This document shows, in pieces, positions 20,035-30,275 of a stretch of 64,000 nt of DNA. The stretch covers positions 124,001-188,000 of the forward strand of contig SUXI01000003.1 of the NCBI GenBank assembly GCA_015060975.1. The letters are read 5' to 3'. Each line of letters begins with the position of its first letter. Position 1 is the first letter of the stretch. A program made the position numbers and the translations under genes. Below the pieces are notes generated by a model that was not told the DNA's origin, made no database searches, and saw only the letters and a list, made by a program, of their open reading frames with translations. The DNA is from Bacteroidales bacterium. GTDB lineage: Bacteria; Bacteroidota; Bacteroidia; Bacteroidales; Muribaculaceae.

Positions 20035-21750
20035 TTAATTGATTTGAAACTTCTCATTTGCGTTGAGCATAATATCATCAACAGCCGCTCCGGCAGGAGT
20101 CATTGGGAATATCATGTCGGTGGGGTCGATGTTCACGTTGAGCATATATGCTCCTTTGTGGTTGAGCATACGTGCAATAGCATCATCAAGTTGTTCGCGA
20201 GTCTCAACATTTTCAGCAGCAATGCCATAAGCATTAGCTATTGCTACGAAATCGGGATTAACCATTGGGGTTTGTGAGAAACGGCTGTTGAAGAAAAGTT
20301 CTTGCCATTGACGCACATTGCCAAGGAAATTGTTGTTGAGAAGTATTATTTTTACATCGGTGCCATATTCCATAATGGTTCCGAGTTCTTGAATAGTCAT
20401 TTGCAATCCGCCATCGCCGGTGAAGAAACACACAGTACGTTCTGGGGCTCCCATTTTTGCACCGATAGATGCGGGTAACCCAAATCCCATTGTTCCAAGA
20501 CCTCCAGAAGTGAGAATGCTTTTGGGGTCGGTATAACGGAAATAGCGAGAAGAGAACATTTGGTTTTGTCCCACATCGGTAACCAATATCGCTTTATCGC
20601 CGGTGGCTTTTGATACTTTATGCGCCACTTCGCCCATAGTCATAGTGCCTTCGGTGCGGAACACTTCTCGCTCGATAACCTTTTCGCGCTCCACTTTTGC
20701 ACATTCGTCAAATGTCTTGAGCCATTCGCTGTGGTCGGCATGGTTGATGAGTGGCAGAAGTTTTTCAAGCACTTCGCGAGCATCGCCATGGATTGTAGCA
20801 TTGGTTTTTATGTTTTTATCAAATTCCGATGAGTCGATGTCGATATGTACGATTTTGGCTTGAGGAGCATATTTTGAAGTGTCGCCGGTTACACGGTCGT
20901 CAAATCTCATACCTATAGCAATAATTACGTCACTGCGATTGGTGTTGATGTTAGGACCGATATTGCCATGCATACCGAGCATACCTTTATATAGATGGTG
21001 GTCGCTTGGCATGGTTGAAAGTCCGAGAAGCGTTGCTGTTACCGGAATGTCGGCTTTTTCAGCAAAAGCGGCAAGCTCTTTTTCTGCTCCTGAAATCATC
21101 ACACCATGTCCCGAAAGAATCATCGGGCGTTTAGCCGAATTGATAATATCGGCAGCAGCCTTTAAATCCTCATCATTGATTTTGGGGTAGGGGATATAGC
21201 TGCGTATATATGTGCATTTTTGGTGACTCCATTCAAGTAACCCATTTTGAGCATCTTTGGCGATGTCAAGCACCACCGGACCGGGCCGGCCGGTGTTGGC
21301 AATATAAAATGCGCGAGCAACAGCCCAAGGAATATCTTCGGCACGACGAATTTGGTAGGCCCATTTTGTGATTGGTTGAGTGATACCTACCACGTCGGTT
21401 TCTTGAAATGCATCGCTGCCAAGGAATGAAGATGCAACCTGTCCGGTGATGACTACCAATGGAGTACTGTCCATTAGAGCGTCGCTCAAACCGGTGATTA
21501 CATTTGTGGCGGCAGGTCCAGATGTTACAATGACAACACCGGGACGGCCTGTTACACGAGCATAACCTTGTGCCGCATGAGTTGCGCCTTGTTCGTGGCG
21601 AACGAGAATGTGTTTTAATTGGTCGGTATAATCATAAAGTTTATCATATACCGGAATGATAGCGCCACCCGGATAGCCGAATACGAGGTCAACCCCTTCT
21701 GCAATCAACGACTTTATTAAAGCCTCGGCACCAGTTATTTTCTCATTCAT
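20035..21750 (-). CDS. ilvB: Acetolactate synthase large subunit
   Basis: 571 residues, TPP-dependent enzyme that makes acetolactate and acetohydroxybutyrate, the first common step. Visible are the N-terminal FGYPGGAIIPVYD, the conserved Glu in HEQGATHAAQGYAR, the FAD-binding middle domain, and the C-terminal TPP motif beginning GDGGLQM and ending NNNFLGNVRQWQELF. Length and motifs are complete. It is second in the operon, 32 bp after ilvD. Confidence 0.97.
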   Translation of the reverse strand: MNEKITGAEALIKSLIAEGVDLVFGYPGGAIIPVYDKLYDYTDQLKHILVRHEQGATHAAQGYARVTGRPGVVIVTSGPAATNVITGLSDALMDSTPLVVITGQVASSFLGSDAFQETDVVGITQPITKWAYQIRRAEDIPWAVARAFYIANTGRPGPVVLDIAKDAQNGLLEWSHQKCTYIRSYIPYPKINDEDLKAAADIINSAKRPMILSGHGVMISGAEKELAAFAEKADIPVTATLLGLSTMPSDHHLYKGMLGMHGNIGPNINTNRSDVIIAIGMRFDDRVTGDTSKYAPQAKIVHIDIDSSEFDKNIKTNATIHGDAREVLEKLLPLINHADHSEWLKTFDECAKVEREKVIEREVFRTEGTMTMGEVAHKVSKATGDKAILVTDVGQNQMFSSRYFRYTDPKSILTSGGLGTMGFGLPASIGAKMGAPERTVCFFTGDGGLQMTIQELGTIMEYGTDVKIILLNNNFLGNVRQWQELFFNSRFSQTPMVNPDFVAIANAYGIAAENVETREQLDDAIARMLNHKGAYMLNVNIDPTDMIFPMTPAGAAVDDIMLNANEKFQIN

Positions 21751-21782
21751 ATAATTGTGAATTTTAAATTTTAGATTATGAA

Positions 21783-23606
21783 TTACTCTCTCACTCCGCC
21801 TTTGTCGGCCGATGTAACCATAGATGCGTATGCACGCAAGGCTTTTGATATCACACGGTCACGATTGCGAGGTGTAAATGCTTCTTTTTCGCGAGCTTCC
21901 TCCTCTTTGCGGCGATTAGCCATTTCTTCATCGCTGATTTCCACACTGATAGTGCGTTGAGGAATGTTGATGTCGATGATGTCGCCATCGCGAACGAGTC
22001 CGATGTTACCACCTGCAGCAGCTTCGGGAGAGATGTGGCCGATTGACAAGCCTGATGTGCCACCTGAGAAACGACCATCAGTGATGAGTGCGCACTCTTT
22101 GCCCAAGTGTTTACTTTTAATATAGCTTGTGGGGTAGAGCATTTCTTGCATACCGGGACCTCCTTTCGGTCCTTCGTGAGTGATTACTACCACATCACCG
22201 GCAACGACTTTGTCGCGAAGGATGCCTTCAACAGCATCTTCTTGTGATTCGAATACTTTTGCCGGACCACGGAAGTGGAAGATACTTTCATCGACACCTG
22301 CCGTTTTTACAACGCAACCATCAAGTGCGATGTTGCCACGCAATACTGCCAATCCGCCATCTTTCACGTATGCATGTTCAAAGTCACGAATGCAACCCTT
22401 TTCACGGTCGGTGTCAAGGTTTTCGTATGTGCAGTTTTGAGAACCGAGTACGATATTTTTCTTTTCACCGGGAGCGCTTTTCCACATTGCTTCGGCTTCG
22501 GCATCGAAGTTTTTGCCTCCGATAGCATATTTTTCTATAGCATCGCCAAGAGTCAATCCGTCAACACGTTTTACCGATGTGTCAACGATGCCTTGGTCGG
22601 CAAGAACTTTCATAATTGATATGATACCACCTGCGCGGTTCACATCTTGAATATGATATTTTGAGTTAGGAGCCACTTTACACAATACCGGAGTTTTGCG
22701 TGAAAGGGCGTCGATGTCGGCCATTGTGAAGTTGGCTTCGGCTTCATGAGCTACGGCAAGAAGGTGGAGTACTGTGTTGGTCGATCCGCCCATGGCAATA
22801 TCGAGGGTCATTGCATTGAGCATAGCTTGACGAGTGGCAATATTGCGAGGCAATACGCTTTCATCATCGTCATAGTAGTACGCAAAAGTGTTTTTAACGA
22901 TTTGTTGAGCGGCTTTTTTGAATAGCTCGGTGCGATTGGCATGAGTTGCCACGATTGTTCCGTTGCCGGGAAGAGCCAAGCCGATAGCTTCGTTGAGCGA
23001 GTTCATTGAGTTAGCTGTAAACATTCCTGAACAAGAACCACAAGTGGGGCAACCGCACTGCTCGAGTTTTGTGACAGTTTCGTCATCAACACTATTGTCG
23101 GCAGCGTCAATCATAATGTCGATGAGGTCGAGAGGACGATCGCCAAGGCGACCGGCTTCCATAGGACCTCCCGAAACAAATATCGCAGGGATATTTAATC
23201 GCATGGCAGCCATGAGCATACCCGGAGTCACTTTGTCGCAGTTTGATATACACACCATGGCATCGGCCTTGTGAGCATTGACCATATATTCAACCGAGTC
23301 GGCGATAAGATCGCGAGAGGGGAGCGAATAAAGCATACCATCATGTCCCATTGCGATTCCATCGTCGATTGCTATAGTGTTAAACTCGGCGGCAAAGCAA
23401 CCCAGTTTCTCTATTTCGGCTTTAACTATTTGACCTATTTCATGGAGATGAGTGTGACCCGGCACAAATTGAGTGAATGAATTGACGACGGCAATAATCG
23501 GTTTGCCTATTTGTTCTTCTTTCATACCATTGGCACGCCATAGAGCGCGAGCCCCTGCCATTCTTCTTCCTTGTGTGCTTGCTGCACTTCTGAGTGGTTT
23601 ACTCAT
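21783..23606 (-). CDS. ilvD: Dihydroxy-acid dehydratase
   Basis: 607 residues, Fe-S dehydratase forming the 2-keto acid precursors of valine and isoleucine. Cluster-type cysteines are visible in [14 protein letters not shown] and [29 protein letters not shown] and the C-terminal [21 protein letters not shown] are family signatures. It is first in the operon. A GGAGG sequence stands 8 nt before the ATG, which is unusual since Bacteroidetes rarely rely on such sites. It may also take part in the leader folding described at 23634-23817. Confidence 0.97.
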   Translation of the reverse strand: MSKPLRSAASTQGRRMAGARALWRANGMKEEQIGKPIIAVVNSFTQFVPGHTHLHEIGQIVKAEIEKLGCFAAEFNTIAIDDGIAMGHDGMLYSLPSRDLIADSVEYMVNAHKADAMVCISNCDKVTPGMLMAAMRLNIPAIFVSGGPMEAGRLGDRPLDLIDIMIDAADNSVDDETVTKLEQCGCPTCGSCSGMFTANSMNSLNEAIGLALPGNGTIVATHANRTELFKKAAQQIVKNTFAYYYDDDESVLPRNIATRQAMLNAMTLDIAMGGSTNTVLHLLAVAHEAEANFTMADIDALSRKTPVLCKVAPNSKYHIQDVNRAGGIISIMKVLADQGIVDTSVKRVDGLTLGDAIEKYAIGGKNFDAEAEAMWKSAPGEKKNIVLGSQNCTYENLDTDREKGCIRDFEHAYVKDGGLAVLRGNIALDGCVVKTAGVDESIFHFRGPAKVFESQEDAVEGILRDKVVAGDVVVITHEGPKGGPGMQEMLYPTSYIKSKHLGKECALITDGRFSGGTSGLSIGHISPEAAAGGNIGLVRDGDIIDINIPQRTISVEISDEEMANRRKEEEAREKEAFTPRNRDRVISKALRAYASMVTSADKGGVRE

Positions 23607-23633
23607 AATTTTGTCCTCCGTTTTTTAACTACA

Positions 23634-23672
23634 ATGCCTCCCATTTGCGTTTGTTGCATGGTGGGGAGGCAT
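23634..23672 (-). promoter_or_regulatory. Candidate ilv attenuator / RBS-control hairpin
   Basis: In the transcript, ATGCCTCCC (23664-23672) pairs perfectly with GGGAGGCAT (23634-23642) across a 21-nt loop. The left arm starts 4 nt after the leader-ORF stop. The same CCTCCC tract can also pair with GGGAGGG inside the leader ORF (23722-23728) or with the GGAGG ribosome site of ilvD (23614-23620). These are three competing partners for one segment. No U-run follows the hairpin, so control of translation or a Rho-type mechanism is as likely as classic termination. Confidence 0.5.
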
Positions 23673-23676
23673 CGTG

Positions 23677-23817
23677 TTATATGTTTATATTAAAATAGTG
23701 TGAATATATACAATCATCTTTCCCTCCCTTTTTTAAAGGACGTTGACGACGACCACTGATAGGTGCAGTTGAGTCATTGTGAAAACTGATTGCAAATATT
23801 GACGATTCATCTAACAT
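23677..23817 (-). CDS. Candidate ilv leader peptide
   Basis: 46-codon ORF (starts MLDESSIFAIS, ends HYFNINI) whose ATG is roughly 12 nt after the predicted transcription start and whose stop is immediately before the hairpin. Ile makes up 6 of 46 residues, with two Ile among the last three codons, so slow reading at low isoleucyl-tRNA could place a ribosome at the hairpin. There is no long run of Ile/Val/Leu codons as in enterobacterial ilv leaders, which lowers certainty. The middle (SGRRQRPLKKGG) is basic. The frame could start earlier at a TTG, but that lies within the promoter. Confidence 0.45.
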   Translation of the reverse strand: MLDESSIFAISFHNDSTAPISGRRQRPLKKGGKDDCIYSHYFNINI

Positions 23818-23835
23818 TTTTTGTTGAATTGGTTG

Positions 23836-23867
23836 CAAAATTATGCTTTTTAATAACAAAATGCAAA
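23836..23867 (-). promoter_or_regulatory. Promoter of the ilv operon
   Basis: Minus strand: TTTG at 23864-23867, a 20-bp spacer, then TAATTTTG at 23836-23843. It matches the TTTG / TAnnTTTG consensus fully. It sits about 230 bp before ilvD, leaving room for the leader ORF. Confidence 0.8.
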
Positions 23868-24180
23868 TAAAACAAGATAAATTTTAATTAAGTGAATCAT
23901 TATGACTATAATTCTGATAGTAACCGCCATATATTTGTAATCAAAACAAGATAGGAAGATTATAGATGTTTCATGGTTAAAGAGTGTTAAAAATGGGGGG
24001 GGGTAAAAGTTAACAATTTGGTTGTAACTTTGTTGCGATAAAAAAATATGGTGAGATATATGTTGATTGAAAAATATTTTGAAATATGTTGCAACAAAAC
24101 ATATAGTATGTGCGTCTAATGATTGAATCGCGATAAAAACAAATGAATTATAGGTTAAATTTAAAGATTTGATTGGAAAA
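23868..24180. other. Intergenic region before TonB receptor gene
   Basis: AT-rich, divergent from the ilv promoter. It holds -7-like elements TATATTTG (23930-23937) and TAACTTTG (24025-24032) on the plus strand, without clear TTG partners, and a run of nine G (about 23994-24002). No gene or folded RNA was recognised. Confidence 0.4.
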
Positions 24181-26607
24181 ATGAGAAAAGTAAAGATATT
24201 GTTGGTTATGTTGGGATTAGGACTCTCATACACAGCAAGTGCTAATGATTATAGAGTAAAGGCCGTGGCGGTTGATTCGTTGGGAGAGGGTGAGATGTAT
24301 GCCACCGTGAGGATATTTAATGTTGCCGATACCGTCAAGCCAATCTTTGTGGGCGTTACCGATGAAAATGGGTTGTTTCAACAAACATTGAAATCAAAGG
24401 GTAAATACCAATTAAAGATAAATTCAATAGGAAAGACCGAGGTAGCTCAGACATTTGAGGTTGATGCGTCTAATCCTATTGCCGATTTGGGAACGATAGT
24501 GATGCGTGACAATGCCGAAGTACTTGGCGAGGTTGTTGTAATGGCACAGCGTCCACTTGTGACCAAAGAAATTGATCGCATAGGTTATGATGTGCAGGCC
24601 GATGCCGATTCCAAGACTTCTACTATTATTGAAATGCTTCGCAAGGTGCCTATGGTAGATGTTGATGCCAACAATAATATTAAAGTAAAAGGCTCAACCA
24701 ATTTTAAGGTATATAAAAACGGTCGTCCCAATAACTCGTTTTCAAATAATCCCAAAGAGGTGTTGTCGGCTATACCTGCTTCAATGATAAAACGTATAGA
24801 AGTTATCACCGAGCCGGGGGCAAAATATGATGCCGAGGGGGTAGGGGCTATCCTTAATATTGTAACTCTTGAAAATACTTCGATTAAAGGTGTAATGGGC
24901 AATGTCTCGGCTCAGATAAACAGTATGGGAACTCCGCAAGGCTCGGTGTGGTTGTCATCACAAATCGACAAAGTTACAGTGTCGGCCTACGCAGGGACGC
25001 ATTATATGAATAAAAAAATAAGCGAGAGTGAAACATATACCCATTATGACTATAAAGATAGTGGTTCGTCTATGGATTATATATCAAAAGGGTATTATAA
25101 AGGTAGTGGCACATGGTTTGGTGCCGATGCTAGTTGGGAACCCGACACACTCAACCTCTTCAACCTGTCGTTCAACGGCTATTGGCATGATCTTGATGTG
25201 CCGGGAACTACATCTACATTAATGACGGCTGCCAATGGTTCTACAATCTATTCTTATAAATCAAAATATTTTTATCCTCAAAGTTATTTCGATTTTACCG
25301 GGAATATCAGTTACCAGCGTTCTACGCATCGCAAAGGTGAGACTTTCAATTTGTCATATCTTGTTTCAACCACCAATCAAGATTATGACCAACATCAAGA
25401 ATATTATGACACCATAAATATGCCGGTTCCATATTCGGGTACTCGCTCTGTTTTCGATTTGAAGTTTATTGAACACACAGCTCAAGCCGACTGGACTCGC
25501 CCATTTGGTAAAATCCACACTATTGATGTAGGTGCAAAATATATTTTACGCGATAATCATAGTGTAACCGACACCGAATATCTTGGAGTAGGGACTGCGC
25601 ATAGCGATTTTTCCCACTTGACCCAAGTATTGGCAGGATATGGTGAATATCGTTTTAGGTGGAAATCATTAAGTGCCAAAGCCGGTATAAGATATGAATA
25701 TTCCTATCTTAAAGCCACATTTGAAGACGGGTCGCAACCCGGATTCAGTCAACGTCTTAATGATTGGGTGCCATCGGCGGCATTGTCATGGCAAGCCAAT
25801 GATGCAAACAGCTTTACATTCAACTATGCAACACGCATTAATCGTCCGGGTATCAGTTATTTGAATCCTGCTGTTAATGAGGGTCCCAATTCCACGAGTC
25901 AAGGAAATCCCGATTTGGCGAGCGCTCGCCATAATTCATTGAAATTTACATATATGTTTATCAAGCCGTTATTCAATCTCAATCTTTCAGCCAATTATGA
26001 GTTTTCTGATAATGGAATTGTATCATATATAACAGCCGTAGATGATCATATTTACTCTACATATAAAAATGTAGGAGATAATCGCTCGTTGTTCCTTAAT
26101 GCAAATATGCAATGGACCATTACGCCCAAAACACAATTTGCGCTCAATGGCTCTGCCTATTGGATGGAATATAAAATCAAGCAACAAGGTTTGAGGCAGG
26201 CACGATGGCAATGGGGCGCTTTTGCGCGCTTGACTCAACAATTGCCTTGGAAATTGCGTGCCGAGTTTGCAGGTGGCAAAAATTCGGGAAATGTGAGCAA
26301 TGTATATAAATATAATGAACCGGCGTCAGGTTCGGCATGGCAATGTTATGTGTCACTTCAACGCTCATTCTTGAAAGAAGACCGATTGACTGTTGCCGTG
26401 TATGCGTTAAATCCATTTGGCACAAAAGTTATTACAGATAATGAATATTTTGTCAATGGAGATTATACAGGATATAGCAAGACCAATTCGTTTATCGGCA
26501 AGATGGCGATGTTGAGAGTGGCATATCGTTTCGGCTCGGTCAATGCCCAAGTGAAGAAAACCTCTAAATCAATTTCCAATGATGATATTATAGGTCGTAA
26601 GTTATAA
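24181..26607 (+). CDS. TonB-dependent outer-membrane receptor (OMP_b-brl_3 type)
   Basis: 808 residues from the ATG at 24181 (an in-frame TTG at 24169 is less likely, since the signal peptide begins MRKVKILLVMLG). After the signal peptide (cleavage near TASAND) comes a carboxypeptidase-regulatory-like domain (about 25-110), a plug domain (ITEPGAKYDAEGVGAILNIVT near 210-230) and a long beta-barrel rich in aromatic residues. The barrel has the INRPGISYLNPAVN and QGNPDLASARHNSLKFTY motifs of the outer-membrane beta-barrel family 3. It lacks a SusD partner and stands alone before a strong terminator, so its ligand is unknown. Confidence 0.88.
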   Translation: MRKVKILLVMLGLGLSYTASANDYRVKAVAVDSLGEGEMYATVRIFNVADTVKPIFVGVTDENGLFQQTLKSKGKYQLKINSIGKTEVAQTFEVDASNPIADLGTIVMRDNAEVLGEVVVMAQRPLVTKEIDRIGYDVQADADSKTSTIIEMLRKVPMVDVDANNNIKVKGSTNFKVYKNGRPNNSFSNNPKEVLSAIPASMIKRIEVITEPGAKYDAEGVGAILNIVTLENTSIKGVMGNVSAQINSMGTPQGSVWLSSQIDKVTVSAYAGTHYMNKKISESETYTHYDYKDSGSSMDYISKGYYKGSGTWFGADASWEPDTLNLFNLSFNGYWHDLDVPGTTSTLMTAANGSTIYSYKSKYFYPQSYFDFTGNISYQRSTHRKGETFNLSYLVSTTNQDYDQHQEYYDTINMPVPYSGTRSVFDLKFIEHTAQADWTRPFGKIHTIDVGAKYILRDNHSVTDTEYLGVGTAHSDFSHLTQVLAGYGEYRFRWKSLSAKAGIRYEYSYLKATFEDGSQPGFSQRLNDWVPSAALSWQANDANSFTFNYATRINRPGISYLNPAVNEGPNSTSQGNPDLASARHNSLKFTYMFIKPLFNLNLSANYEFSDNGIVSYITAVDDHIYSTYKNVGDNRSLFLNANMQWTITPKTQFALNGSAYWMEYKIKQQGLRQARWQWGAFARLTQQLPWKLRAEFAGGKNSGNVSNVYKYNEPASGSAWQCYVSLQRSFLKEDRLTVAVYALNPFGTKVITDNEYFVNGDYTGYSKTNSFIGKMAMLRVAYRFGSVNAQVKKTSKSISNDDIIGRKL

Positions 26608-26667
26608 GTTGTGTAATGTAAAAACTAAATACACATTATTATATATTATATAGAAACAGTCTTTTTT

Positions 26668-26710
26668 GAGGGAGATGTGTCAATATCCAATTAATGACAC
26701 ATCTCCCTTT
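26668..26710 (+). terminator. Intrinsic terminator after TonB receptor gene
   Basis: Stem GAGGGAGATGTGTCA pairs with TGACACATCTCCCTT across a short loop, followed by a T-rich tract. Confidence 0.85.
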
Positions 26711-26879
26711 AACATTATTAAAAAGTCGGTATTATTAATCGGTAAAATCAATATGATAACAAATCGGCGATTTTGCTAACTTAATGTAATTTAAAATGTG
26801 AGAAGTGCGCAATTTGCACATAAAATTGAAGAAAAAGACTAACGTGTTAAATGTTAAAATCGAAGAAAAACTGCCAACA

Positions 26880-26913
26880 TTTGTTTATGATTAGATATTT
26901 TTATATATCTTTG
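26880..26913 (+). promoter_or_regulatory. Promoter of the susC-susD operon
   Basis: TTTG at 26880-26883, a 22-bp spacer, then TATCTTTG at 26906-26913. The ATG of susC is 92 bp downstream. Confidence 0.75.
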
Positions 26914-27004
26914 CAACTTATTAGGTGCATTATGACATGTTATACCGAAAAAAGAGAAAATAAAAATAAAATAATTTATTCTATGTCTAATTAATTATTA
27001 ATTT

Positions 27005-30000
27005 ATGAAAAAGCTGTTTCTATTACTTGTGGCAGTCCTTTCAATAAGCCTTTGCGCTTCGGCTCAGAATCGCACGGTGAAAGGGGTTGTCGTGTATGCC
27101 GGAGACCAAGAGCCTCTTCCCGGGGCAACTATTCTTCCGGTAGGTGGCGGTAATGGTGTGGCAACCGACATCGATGGTAAATTCTCTATCGAAGTTCCCG
27201 CCAGTGTGAAAAAACTTAATGTATCATACGTTGGTATGGTCACTAAAGAGGTGGCTATCACCGAAGGTGAGATGCACATCGAGTTGACTAATTCTGAAAA
27301 TAGTCTCGATGAAGTGATGGTAGTTGCTTACGGTACTGCTAAAAAGTCAACCTATACAGGTTCGGCTACAGTGGTTAAGGCTGACGAAATCAACAAGGTG
27401 CAGTCATCTAACGCTACAAATGCATTGAATGGTCGTGTATCTGGTGTGCAATTGACTAATGCATCAGGTCAACCAGGTGCTAGCGATCCTACAATTCGCA
27501 TTCGCGGTATTTCTTCAATCAGTGCGGGTAACACTCCTTTGTATGTTGTTGACGGTGCTCCTTACGATGGAGATATTAACAACATCTCAAGTCAAGACAT
27601 CGAGTCTATGACTGTGTTGAAAGACGCCGCTTCTACTGCTCTTTATGGTGCTCGCGGTGCTAACGGTGTAATCGTAATCACTACTAAAAAAGGTAAACAA
27701 GGTGACGCTAAAGTGACTCTTGATGCTAAATGGGGTGCTAACACTCGCGCTACTCAAGATTATGACTACATCAAGAATCCGGCTCAATATTATGAAGTTT
27801 ACTATGGTGCATTGAATAACTATTTCTTGGGTCAAGGAATGAGCGCTACAGCTGCTCATGCTCAAGCAAATGCCGCTATGGTGGGCGGTGGCTCATACGG
27901 TCTTGGTTATGGTATATATAATGTTCCTGAAGGTCAATACCTAATTGGTGCAAATGGTAAACTTAACCCTAACGCAACACTTGGTAATGTTGTTGTTGGT
28001 CCCGATGGTCAAAAATACATGTTGACATCTGACGATTGGTTGGATGAAGCTTATAGCGCAAGCCTACGTCAAGAATATAACCTTGCTGTCAATGGCGGTA
28101 CCGATCGTTCTTCATTCTATGCTTCTTTAAGCTACCTTGACAATGAAGGTATCACTGCTAACTCAAACTACGAACGTTTCACCGGTCGTATGAAAGCTGA
28201 CTACCAAGTTAAAAATTGGTTGAAAGTTGGTGGTAACGCTTCTTATACTCGTTTTGATGCCAATTCACTTGGTGAAGACGGCGCTTCAAACTCTTCAGGT
28301 AACATCTTCGCATACGCTACTCAGATCGCTCCTATCTATCCATTGTATGTGCGTGATGCTAATGGTAATATTTTGAAAGACGATAACGGTTTCTCTGTTT
28401 ATGACTTTGGTGATGGCAATAATGCCGGTCTCACCCGTCCATTCCTTTCAGGTGCCAACCCATACGCTACCAATCAACTCGATACCGATAGCTATGAAGG
28501 TAATGCTTTCACCGCTCAAGGTTTCTTTGAAGTTAAGTTTCTCAAAGATTTCAAATTCACTTGGACAAGCGGTGTGACTGTTGACGAAACTCGTTCAACT
28601 TCATTTACCAACCCTTATTATGGTCAATATGCTACATCTAATGGTATTTCTACTATAGCACATTCTCGCTCTACTGCCGAAAACCATCAACAATTGTTGA
28701 CTTGGGGCCGTCAGTTTGGCAAACACAATGTTGACATCATGCTCGGTCATGAATACTACAAATATAACTACAAATATTTGTATGGTAGCAAATCAAACTT
28801 CTTCGATCCTAACAATACCGAACTTGCAGGCGGTATTACCGATAGCGGTACAAATTCTTATCAAACAGATTACAACACTGAAGGTTTCTTCGGTCGTGTT
28901 CAATATGATTATGATGGCAAGTACTTTGCTTCGGCTTCTTATCGTCGTGACGCTTCTTCTTGTTTCCATCCCGATAACCGTTGGGGTAACTTCTGGTCGG
29001 CAGGTGCCGCTTGGAATATCGCAAAAGAAGATTTCATTGATGTTGAATGGCTTGACCTTTTGAAGTTCAAAGCTTCATACGGTGAACAAGGTAATGACAA
29101 TATCGGAAACTACCTATATACAAATACATACGAAATCGTAAATGCGGGTGGTAACCCATCAGCAGTACCCTATCGCATGGGTAACAAAGATATTACATGG
29201 GAATCTCAAGGTAACTTCAATACAGGTATCGACTTCGGTATGTTTAATGGTCGCTTGAGCGGTACTGTTGAATACTTCTATCGCAAAACAACCGATATGT
29301 TGTTCTCATTCCCATTGCCACCTTCAATGGGTTATACTTCATACGCTGCTAACGTGGGTGATATGCGTAACCAAGGTGTGGAACTTGAACTTCAAGGCAC
29401 TCCTATCCAAACTCGCGATTTCTCATGGACTGTTCGCATGAACTTGACTCACTACAAAAACAAAATCACTTACCTTCCCGAAGAACGTAAAACTATGGAA
29501 TGTAGTGGTGTAGAAGGTTACTCAAGCGGTAACTACTACTATGGTGAAGGTATTTCGCTTTACACATTCCGCATGCGTCAATTTGCAGGTGTGAACGAAA
29601 ATGGTGAATCAATGTGGTGGAAAGATGTCAAAGAAGGTCGCGTTGATGCCGAAGGCAAACCTGTTATGGGTAAAGATGGCAAGCAAATCATTGATGTAGT
29701 GGGCAGAGAAAAAATCACTTCATACGATGATGCCGATTATTATCTATGCGGAACAGCTCTTCCCGATGTATATGGTGGTTTCGGAACTACTTTCACTTAT
29801 AAAGGTTTTGACCTTTCATTTGATTTTTCTTATCAAATCGGTGGTCAAGTATATGATGGTGACTATGCAGGTATGATGTCATCTCCTACCGCAACATCTA
29901 AGGGTACTAACTTCCACGCTGATATCTTCAAATCATGGACAAGCGCTAATCCCAATAGCAATATTCCTCGTTTCCAATTTGGTGACAACTATTCAACTGC

Positions 30001-30253
30001 GACATCTGATCGTTTCTTGACCGATGCTTCTTACCTCAGCTTGAATAACATCAACTTTGGTTACACATTGCCATTGGCTCTTACTCGCAAGGCGGGAATG
30101 GATAAAGTGCGCATCTATTTTGCTGCTGATAATGTGTGGTTGTGGTCAAAACGTCAAGGTCTTGACCCACGTCAAAGCATTACAGGTTCAGTGACAAATA
30201 GTTACTATGCTCCTATCCGTACACTTTCAGGTGGTTTATCAGTAACATTCTAA
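27005..30253 (+). CDS. SusC/RagA family TonB-dependent transporter
   Basis: 1082 residues: signal peptide (ends CASAQ, about residue 21), carboxypeptidase-regulatory-like domain (about 24-100), plug domain (about 110-230) with the SusC signatures GRVSGVQLTNASGQPG and DAASTALYGARGANGVI, then a large barrel ending in SVTF. It imports a substrate captured by the neighbouring SusD-like lipoprotein using TonB energy. Codon choice (GCT, GGT, AAC) is more biased than in neighbouring genes, suggesting high expression. No glycoside hydrolase, sulfatase, peptidase or sensor lies next to it, so the substrate is open. Confidence 0.95.
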   Translation: MKKLFLLLVAVLSISLCASAQNRTVKGVVVYAGDQEPLPGATILPVGGGNGVATDIDGKFSIEVPASVKKLNVSYVGMVTKEVAITEGEMHIELTNSENSLDEVMVVAYGTAKKSTYTGSATVVKADEINKVQSSNATNALNGRVSGVQLTNASGQPGASDPTIRIRGISSISAGNTPLYVVDGAPYDGDINNISSQDIESMTVLKDAASTALYGARGANGVIVITTKKGKQGDAKVTLDAKWGANTRATQDYDYIKNPAQYYEVYYGALNNYFLGQGMSATAAHAQANAAMVGGGSYGLGYGIYNVPEGQYLIGANGKLNPNATLGNVVVGPDGQKYMLTSDDWLDEAYSASLRQEYNLAVNGGTDRSSFYASLSYLDNEGITANSNYERFTGRMKADYQVKNWLKVGGNASYTRFDANSLGEDGASNSSGNIFAYATQIAPIYPLYVRDANGNILKDDNGFSVYDFGDGNNAGLTRPFLSGANPYATNQLDTDSYEGNAFTAQGFFEVKFLKDFKFTWTSGVTVDETRSTSFTNPYYGQYATSNGISTIAHSRSTAENHQQLLTWGRQFGKHNVDIMLGHEYYKYNYKYLYGSKSNFFDPNNTELAGGITDSGTNSYQTDYNTEGFFGRVQYDYDGKYFASASYRRDASSCFHPDNRWGNFWSAGAAWNIAKEDFIDVEWLDLLKFKASYGEQGNDNIGNYLYTNTYEIVNAGGNPSAVPYRMGNKDITWESQGNFNTGIDFGMFNGRLSGTVEYFYRKTTDMLFSFPLPPSMGYTSYAANVGDMRNQGVELELQGTPIQTRDFSWTVRMNLTHYKNKITYLPEERKTMECSGVEGYSSGNYYYGEGISLYTFRMRQFAGVNENGESMWWKDVKEGRVDAEGKPVMGKDGKQIIDVVGREKITSYDDADYYLCGTALPDVYGGFGTTFTYKGFDLSFDFSYQIGGQVYDGDYAGMMSSPTATSKGTNFHADIFKSWTSANPNSNIPRFQFGDNYSTATSDRFLTDASYLSLNNINFGYTLPLALTRKAGMDKVRIYFAADNVWLWSKRQGLDPRQSITGSVTNSYYAPIRTLSGGLSVTF

Positions 30254-30275
30254 ACACCCCTAAATTTTATTTAAT

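Larger units (their letters stand above)
26608..27004. other. Intergenic region: terminator and susC promoter
   Basis: Contains the terminator at 26668-26710 and the promoter at 26880-26913. The stretch between is AT-rich, with a short inverted repeat around GTGCGCAATTTGCAC (near 26806-26820). The 5' leader of susC is about 85 nt. I see no gene. Confidence 0.6.

Noticed and set aside
23994..24002. Poly-G run before the TonB receptor gene as a phase-variation switch
   Set aside because: It lies well outside the coding frame and outside a defined promoter spacer, so no switching effect can be argued from sequence.
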